Shown one piece after another: positions 25,981-32,482 of a DNA stretch of 32,482 nt; position 1 is the first letter of the stretch; each line of letters opens with the position of its first letter. The position numbers and the translations under genes are program-made. The stretch lies in NCBI GenBank assembly GCA_038251315.1, contig JBBSBK010000032.1, forward strand, positions 1-32,482, read 5' to 3'. Source of the stretch: JBBKXP01 sp038251315 (lineage in GTDB: Bacteria > Pseudomonadota > Alphaproteobacteria > Rhodobacterales > Rhodobacteraceae). The notes below the pieces were generated by a model that saw only the letters and a program-made list of their open reading frames with translations, ran no database searches and was not told the DNA's origin.

Positions 25981-26100
25981 GGTGGTCGAACGTGCCGAAT
26001 GGCACGGATTCCAAGGGCGGGTTCAGGGTCAATTTGGTTCGAATCCCAGATATAAGCCTGTTTTGGCCCTAGCTGATTTTCGCTAAGTCTTTGAAAAGAT

Positions 26101-26177
26101 TGGTGCACCCAACAAGATTCGAACTTGTGGCCTCTGCCTTCGGAGGGCAGCGCTCTATCCAGCTGAGCTATGGGTGC
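26101..26177 (-). tRNA. tRNA-Arg(CCG)
   Basis: The minus strand folds as a complete 77-nt tRNA. The acceptor stem GCACCCA pairs with TGGGTGC, followed by A and an encoded CCA. The D-arm contains AGCTCAGCTGGATAGAGC. The anticodon stem CTGCC/GGCAG encloses the loop CTCCGAA, giving anticodon CCG (reads CGG). The T-arm is ACAAG-TTCGAAT-CTTGT. All four stems pair without mismatches. A well-placed promoter lies upstream. Confidence 0.96.
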
Positions 26178-26186
26178 CTAGGAGGG

Positions 26187-26215
26187 TCTATAGCGGGGGC
26201 TGCGTCGGGGTTCAA
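26187..26215 (-). promoter_or_regulatory. Sigma-70 promoter of tRNA-Arg
   Basis: On the minus strand TTGAAC (26215-26210) and TATAGA (26192-26187) are separated by 17 nt. The -10 box ends 9 nt before the mature tRNA 5' end, so transcription would begin just before the tRNA. Confidence 0.65.
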
Positions 26216-26219
26216 CGAT

Positions 26220-26320
26220 CTAAAGCGTTTTGCATCTGATCGGAATCGCAATTCGCTGTCTCTTCCTTCGATGAGACACGCTTTGCGATACCTCTGGTGC
26301 AGATAAAACGCAAAACGCCT
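26220..26320. repeat. Palindromic element of about 100 nt between tRNA-Arg and sufS
   Basis: GCGTTTTGC (26225-26233) is the inverse of GCAAAACGC (26310-26318). Moving inward, ATCTG pairs with CAGAT, ATCGCAA with TTGCGAT, and TGTCTC with GAGACA around a 10-nt loop TTCCTTCGAT. The whole stretch can form one long hairpin with small bulges. It is downstream of the sufS stop and upstream of the tRNA promoter. It could be a mobile palindromic repeat, a suf operon terminator or a small RNA. No ORF of note lies within it. Confidence 0.65.
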
Positions 26321-26354
26321 GAGCCGCAATCCTTGGGGATCGTGGCCAGTCGGG

Positions 26355-27567
<1,213 letters not shown>

Positions 27568-27575
<8 letters not shown>

Positions 27576-28062
27576 GGGCAGACCCCTTTGCGGCTTCGCG
27601 TAGAGATTGGATCAGGATCCAGAAAAATCCACCCGCCAGCACCGCGCCCGCCAGCGTCGTGCCGGGCGATGCACCCAAAAAGCCGCTGGTCAGGCCATAG
27701 AACAGGCTCGCCGGGACGGTCGCCAGTAGCGTCCAGAAAAGCGCGAGACGCACGCTGTAGCTGGTAATTTGCGGGCGAAACGGGCGCAGGACCGCGAACA
27801 GAAACAGGGCGAGGGCGTAAAAGAACAGCGGCGCGATGAACAGCCAGCCCAACAGCGCCTCTTGAATGCGGGCATCAACGGGAATTGATGCGTCGATATG
27901 CGCCAGTCGCGACAGTGCCGGCCATTGTGCCACGCAGATCAGCAGACAGGCACTCATCAGGAAGATCAGCGCGCGATCTTCGCGCGGGCCCATGTCGAGC
28001 AGGCGGCGCATCACCATGCGCGGCCGGGTCCAACTGGCCAGAATGTCGCCGGAGACCGCCAT
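27568..28062 (-). CDS. YIP1-family-like four-helix membrane protein in the suf operon
   Basis: This 164-residue protein has four hydrophobic segments at about residues 30-50, 70-93, 103-128 and 133-155, with a short cytoplasmic N-terminus. The pattern fits small YIP1/DUF-type membrane proteins found in suf operons of this order. No catalytic or metal-binding motif is visible. Its start overlaps the sufD stop (TGATG), and its end overlaps the sufS start by 8 nt, so it is made together with the Fe-S machinery. A role in the membrane side of assembly is inference only. Confidence 0.75.
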
Positions 28063-29372
28063 CAGGCCCGCCGTGCCAGCCAGTTTTCAAGCAGGGCGCG
28101 CAGGTCGGCGGCAAGGCTTGGGTCTTCGATTTCGTCCAGCGCCTCGGCCAGAAAGGCAAGGGTCAGCAGATCGGTCGCGGCCTTGTGCGGCACCCCGCGC
28201 GAACGCAGATAGAACAGCGCGGTATCGTCAATCGCGCCGCTGGTGGACCCATGCGAACACTGCACATCGTCGGCATAGATTTCCAGTTCGGGTTTGGCCA
28301 GAAACTGGCTGTCGTCGTCCAGCAACAGAGATTGGCTGATCTGGTAGCCGTCGGTCTTTTGGGCGCCCGGTTTGACCAGAATCTTGCCCTGAAACACACC
28401 CGTTGCACCGTTGCGCAGGACCTTTTTGAACACCTGACGGCTTTCGCAGCCGACCGCGTCGTGGGTCACGAACACCGTGTCATCGTGCAGGAAATTCGCC
28501 CCATCGCCGACGCAGGCCCCGGCGACATGCGCCACTGCGTCATCACCCGTCAGGTCGATCATACACTCGTTGCGGGTCAGCATGCCGTTCATCGTCAGGG
28601 TAAACGATTTGAATGAGCTTTTCGCGCCCAACCTTGAAAAACAATGGGTTACAGCACGACGTTCATGATCGCGGCCCTGCGCGCGGACGTGGTGGAATGC
28701 GCCACCGTCTGCCACGTCAACCTCAAGCACCTTGGAAAGCCGCGCCGCCGCCGGCCCGTTTTCAAGGAGCGTCACACTGGCCCCCGTTTCAACCCGCACC
28801 AGATTGTGCAGCACCACGTCAGACGTCGGATCGCGGTGCAGATAGACCAGATTGATCGGGCGTTTCACCCTTGTCGTCACCCGGATCACCACGCCGTCCG
28901 TCGCAAAGGCGGTGTTCATTGCGGCCAGCGGCCGGGCCACAGGGGTTTGTCCGTCTTTTTCAAGGACGCCGTAGAGGCCTTTGGCCCAATGGATGTCTTT
29001 CGCCATCGCATCGGCCAGACGCTCGATCTCGACTCCGGTTTCGTGCAGCGGATCGGACGCCGTGGCATCGAAAACGCCATCGACAAAAACGATCCGCAGG
29101 CGGTCGACCTTGGCGAACATCGGTTTTTCGGCCTTTGCGGGCACCGCCGCCGGGATCACCTCTGCCGCCGTCAGGCTGGCCGGATCGGTGAAGCGCCAGT
29201 ATTCGTCGCGCCGCCCCGGCAGACCCATCGCGCGCAGGCGGGCGAGTGCCGATTGCCGCGCGCTGCGGGCCCATTCCGCCCCGCCCGGCAGGGTCATCCC
29301 CGCCAGTCGTGCCGCCGTCGCATCGGCCCTTTGTTGCGCCAGTGCTGCTGATCGTGCGCCTTGCACCGCCAT
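28062..29372 (-). CDS. sufD: Fe-S cluster assembly protein SufD
   Basis: This 436-residue scaffold subunit of the SufBC2D complex has a variable helical N-terminus and a C-terminal right-handed beta-helix. It includes ECMIDLTGDDAVAHVAGACVG, QCSHGSTSGAIDDTALFYLRSRGV (with the conserved His) and the helical end containing DLLTLAFLAEALDEI. The start overlaps the sufC stop as TGATG and its own stop overlaps the next start the same way. The order sufC-sufD matches other suf operons. Confidence 0.94.
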   Translation of the reverse strand: MAVQGARSAALAQQRADATAARLAGMTLPGGAEWARSARQSALARLRAMGLPGRRDEYWRFTDPASLTAAEVIPAAVPAKAEKPMFAKVDRLRIVFVDGVFDATASDPLHETGVEIERLADAMAKDIHWAKGLYGVLEKDGQTPVARPLAAMNTAFATDGVVIRVTTRVKRPINLVYLHRDPTSDVVLHNLVRVETGASVTLLENGPAAARLSKVLEVDVADGGAFHHVRAQGRDHERRAVTHCFSRLGAKSSFKSFTLTMNGMLTRNECMIDLTGDDAVAHVAGACVGDGANFLHDDTVFVTHDAVGCESRQVFKKVLRNGATGVFQGKILVKPGAQKTDGYQISQSLLLDDDSQFLAKPELEIYADDVQCSHGSTSGAIDDTALFYLRSRGVPHKAATDLLTLAFLAEALDEIEDPSLAADLRALLENWLARRA

Positions 29373-30127
29373 CAGGCCACCTCGGCCAGAATGTCGGCGT
29401 AACCGTTGTTTTCGACCTCGAGCGCCAAGTCAGGCCCGCCCGATTTCACGATCCGCCCATCGGCCATGATATGCACCACGTCGGGGCGAATATGGTCCAG
29501 CAGGCGCTGATAATGGGTGATGACAAGGAACGACCGGCCAGCGTCGCGCAGGGCATTCACACCTTCGGCCACCAGTTTCATCGCATCCACGTCCAGCCCG
29601 GAATCGGTTTCATCAAGGATGCACATTTTCGGCTCGAGCATTGCCATCTGCAGGATTTCATTGCGCTTTTTCTCGCCGCCGGAAAAGCCGACATTGACCG
29701 GGCGTTTGAGCATCTCGGCGTCGATCTGCAGATCCTTGGCCTTGGCGCGGATCAGTTTCAGGAAATCGGCAGCGCTGAGTTCATCCTCGCCCCGCGCGAT
29801 CCTTTGCGCGTTTACGGCGGTGCGCAGGAACGTCATGTTGCCGACGCCGGGGATTTCGACGGGGTATTGGAACGCCAGAAACAGCCCGGCGGCGGCGCGG
29901 TCTTCGGGGTCCATGTCCAGCAAATCTGCGCCATCCAGCGTCGCGGTGCCATCGGTTACGGTATATCCGTCACGCCCAGACAGCACGTAGGACAGCGTCG
30001 ATTTTCCCGACCCGTTCGGCCCCATGATCGCATGCACCGATCCGGCGTCGATGTTCAAATCGACCCCTTTGAGGATTGGTTTGTCTTCTGCTTCAAGTTT
30101 GACGTGCAGGTTCTTGATATTCAGCAT
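29372..30127 (-). CDS. sufC: Fe-S cluster assembly ATPase SufC
   Basis: This 251-residue ABC-type ATPase has Walker A GPNGSGKS (residues 36-43), the signature FSGGEKKR (148-155) in its SufC-specific form, and Walker B MCILDETDSGLD (168-179). It drives conformational change of the SufBC2D scaffold in the cytoplasm. GGAGATAAAG upstream of ATG 30127 supports the start. It lies 17 nt after the methyltransferase-like gene and overlaps sufD. Confidence 0.96.
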   Translation of the reverse strand: MLNIKNLHVKLEAEDKPILKGVDLNIDAGSVHAIMGPNGSGKSTLSYVLSGRDGYTVTDGTATLDGADLLDMDPEDRAAAGLFLAFQYPVEIPGVGNMTFLRTAVNAQRIARGEDELSAADFLKLIRAKAKDLQIDAEMLKRPVNVGFSGGEKKRNEILQMAMLEPKMCILDETDSGLDVDAMKLVAEGVNALRDAGRSFLVITHYQRLLDHIRPDVVHIMADGRIVKSGGPDLALEVENNGYADILAEVA

Positions 30128-30144
30128 CTTTATCTCCGATCACC

Positions 30145-30753
30145 CTATTGCGGGCGGGTGAATTTATCCATGATCCAGGCCAGATCGCGGGGGGCGATGG
30201 TCTGCGGGGTGACGGTAAAACGCGCCATCCGTCCGACAATTTCGGCGGGTGCGCCGAACCGTTCGATGACGTGATAGTGCGGCCGGTCGAGGTAGTCGTC
30301 GAAATAAACATTTACCCGCCCCGGAGTCATGAACAGGACCGCGAGGAAACAGGCAACCCGGAACCGCCCGTCGATCAGCACGGTATCGGGGGGCAGGAAT
30401 CCGTCGTCGGCCCAGACGTCCAGCGGATAGCGGTGGTAGCGCGTCCACTTTGAATCGCCCTGGGGAAAACCCCATTTTGCGGTCGGACCGATATTGGCAT
30501 ACCGCAGGTGTAATTCTGCGGTAGGTTTGTTGCGGCCAAACCAGTCCTGCATGCCCATCATCCAGCGCTTGTCGCTTTCGACCGACCAGACGGTCTTGCC
30601 CGCCATGTCGGCGGCCATCGCCGTTGACCCACCCGATCCGTATTCCAGAATGACCGTTGCCTCTGCGTAACCGGCGCGCAGAAACGCTGCCTCGGCCTCG
30701 GGCATGGTCAGGACCGGGGCACGGTCCAGCGTGGGGGGCGCGACACTGATCAC
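30145..30753 (-). CDS. Methyltransferase-like protein of unknown function in the suf operon
   Basis: This 202-residue protein begins, after about 30 residues, with ILEYGSGGSTAM, a glycine-rich loop like motif I of class I SAM-dependent methyltransferases. SVESDKRW follows at the place of the acidic motif II. TVLIDGRFRVACFLAVLFM and VYFDDYLDRPHYHVIERF lie in the second half. The fold is therefore probably Rossmann-like, but methyl transfer is not shown. It starts at GTG 30753 in a GTGA overlap with the FkbM gene stop and is followed 17 nt later by sufC. The product is cytoplasmic with no signal or membrane segment. Substrate unknown. Confidence 0.7.
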   Translation of the reverse strand: MISVAPPTLDRAPVLTMPEAEAAFLRAGYAEATVILEYGSGGSTAMAADMAGKTVWSVESDKRWMMGMQDWFGRNKPTAELHLRYANIGPTAKWGFPQGDSKWTRYHRYPLDVWADDGFLPPDTVLIDGRFRVACFLAVLFMTPGRVNVYFDDYLDRPHYHVIERFGAPAEIVGRMARFTVTPQTIAPRDLAWIMDKFTRPQ

Positions 30754-31574
30754 CCGAATTTTTCCTTGGGCAACAGCAGAAAGTTCTGATTGACCCCGCT
30801 TTTGTCAAAGGCAGTGTGCACACCATAGTCATAGCCGGCCATCAGCGCATGGAACGCGTCCGAATTGGCGTGGTCGACCTCGACGAACAATACCGGGCGG
30901 TCGCGCGCTATGGTGGCCTGCAAACCTTCGAGCGCGCCAATCTCCATCCCTTCGACGTCCATCTTGATGAAATCGACGTGGGTATCGCCCAGCAGAGTGT
31001 CGCCGGTGCGCACGCTGATCGTCGCCTCGCCCTGTTCGGCATGCCGCAGCCGGGCCCAGCCCAGATTGCCCTTGGGCGCGTGGATCGCCATGTCATCGCT
31101 GTTGGCCCCTCCCAGACCGTAGCCCAGCGTGGTGAAGTCGACCCGGTCGGCCAGACGGTTCAGCATGATGTTGGCGCAGAACAGCGCGATGGCATCCGGG
31201 TTCGGTTCGACCGGAATGACCCGCGCCGCGCCGCCCAGCAATAGCATATACAGAGCATGGTTGCCGACGTTGGCCCCGATATCGCAGAACGTACCACCTT
31301 TGGGGAAATGTCCGGCGATGGTTTCAAGCACCTTTTCTTCATAGAAAAAGCCCTTGCGGTGCCGGATGTGAATCCGGTCCTTGGGGTTGTCGACGTTAAA
31401 GATTACCGGCGTGGCATAGCGGTGTGACATGACGGTGCGGCTGCGACGCGGGGCGATATAGCGGTGCGGCTGACCCAACGCCGCAGCCACCGCCGGATGC
31501 AGGCGGGGGTCGGCTATGGTCGCCTCAATCGACCAACTGGCCTGCGGTTTGGCGTTGCGCGCGGCCTTGTTCAT
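30750..31574 (-). CDS. FkbM-family methyltransferase inside the suf operon
   Basis: This 274-residue protein has FCDIGANVGNHALYM (about residues 96-110), motif I of FkbM-type SAM-dependent methyltransferases. VIPVEPNPDAIALFCAN and the family hallmark DFIKMDVEGMEIGALEG follow. VLFVEVDHAN lies near the end. FkbM enzymes methylate hydroxyl groups of polyketides or glycans, but many members have unknown targets. The start is ATG 31574, one nt after the sufB stop; a longer frame from TTG 31595 overlaps sufB and is less likely. Location between sufB and sufC, with near-abutting ends on both sides, means co-expression with Fe-S assembly. Confidence 0.88.
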   Translation of the reverse strand: MNKAARNAKPQASWSIEATIADPRLHPAVAAALGQPHRYIAPRRSRTVMSHRYATPVIFNVDNPKDRIHIRHRKGFFYEEKVLETIAGHFPKGGTFCDIGANVGNHALYMLLLGGAARVIPVEPNPDAIALFCANIMLNRLADRVDFTTLGYGLGGANSDDMAIHAPKGNLGWARLRHAEQGEATISVRTGDTLLGDTHVDFIKMDVEGMEIGALEGLQATIARDRPVLFVEVDHANSDAFHALMAGYDYGVHTAFDKSGVNQNFLLLPKEKFG

Positions 31575-31575
31575 C

Positions 31576-32482
<907 letters not shown>

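Overview
This window looks like the chromosome of a Rhodobacterales (Roseobacter/Paracoccus-type) alphaproteobacterium. The reasons are the high GC content, the suf operon style, a DUF5930-type M23 peptidase paired with a bactofilin, a LexA site of the alphaproteobacterial GAAC-N7-GAAC type upstream of uvrA, and short GC-rich inverted repeats of a kind common between genes in this order. The taxonomic call is inference from gene content; no rRNA gene is present.

Layout, + strand 1-5879: a valine (branched-chain) catabolic operon. It holds the 3' part of mmsA, a periplasmic amicyanin-like cupredoxin, an isobutyryl-CoA-type acyl-CoA dehydrogenase, a 3-hydroxyisobutyryl-CoA hydrolase and mmsB. 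A small DUF2892 membrane protein and a MmgE/PrpD-family protein follow. Four of the five steps from isobutyryl-CoA to propionyl-CoA are encoded here; only the methacrylyl-CoA hydratase is missing. Next come uvrA (-), with a candidate SOS box and promoter, and a divergent secreted VWA protein (+) that ends in four tandem modules of about 86 residues.

Middle, 11034-20653, all on the - strand: lpdA, a PAS-GAF-GGDEF diguanylate cyclase, a DUF924 protein, an MFS transporter, queA and a long AsmA/YhdP-like envelope protein. Divergent from the last is a Bcp-type peroxiredoxin (+). It is followed by a DUF455 ferritin-like pseudogene carrying two lesions, then an overlapping M23 endopeptidase-bactofilin pair (cell shape and wall remodelling) that ends in a perfect 15-bp terminator hairpin.

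Right end, - strand: an amidase, then a gene-poor stretch (25527-26354). That stretch contains the C-terminal remnant of an IS630-family transposase, an unrecognised ORF fragment, tRNA-Arg(CCG) with a good promoter, and a palindromic element of about 100 nt. The last block is a tightly coupled suf operon read right to left: sufB (cut by the window edge), an FkbM-type methyltransferase, a second methyltransferase-like gene, sufC, sufD, a four-helix YIP1-like membrane protein and sufS. The two methyltransferase-like genes and the membrane gene are coupled by start/stop overlaps or near-abutting junctions to Fe-S assembly genes. I consider this the most interesting arrangement here. The other notable items are the VWA repeat protein, the decayed DUF455 gene and the palindromic element. 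I did not find a clearly new defence or mobile system.
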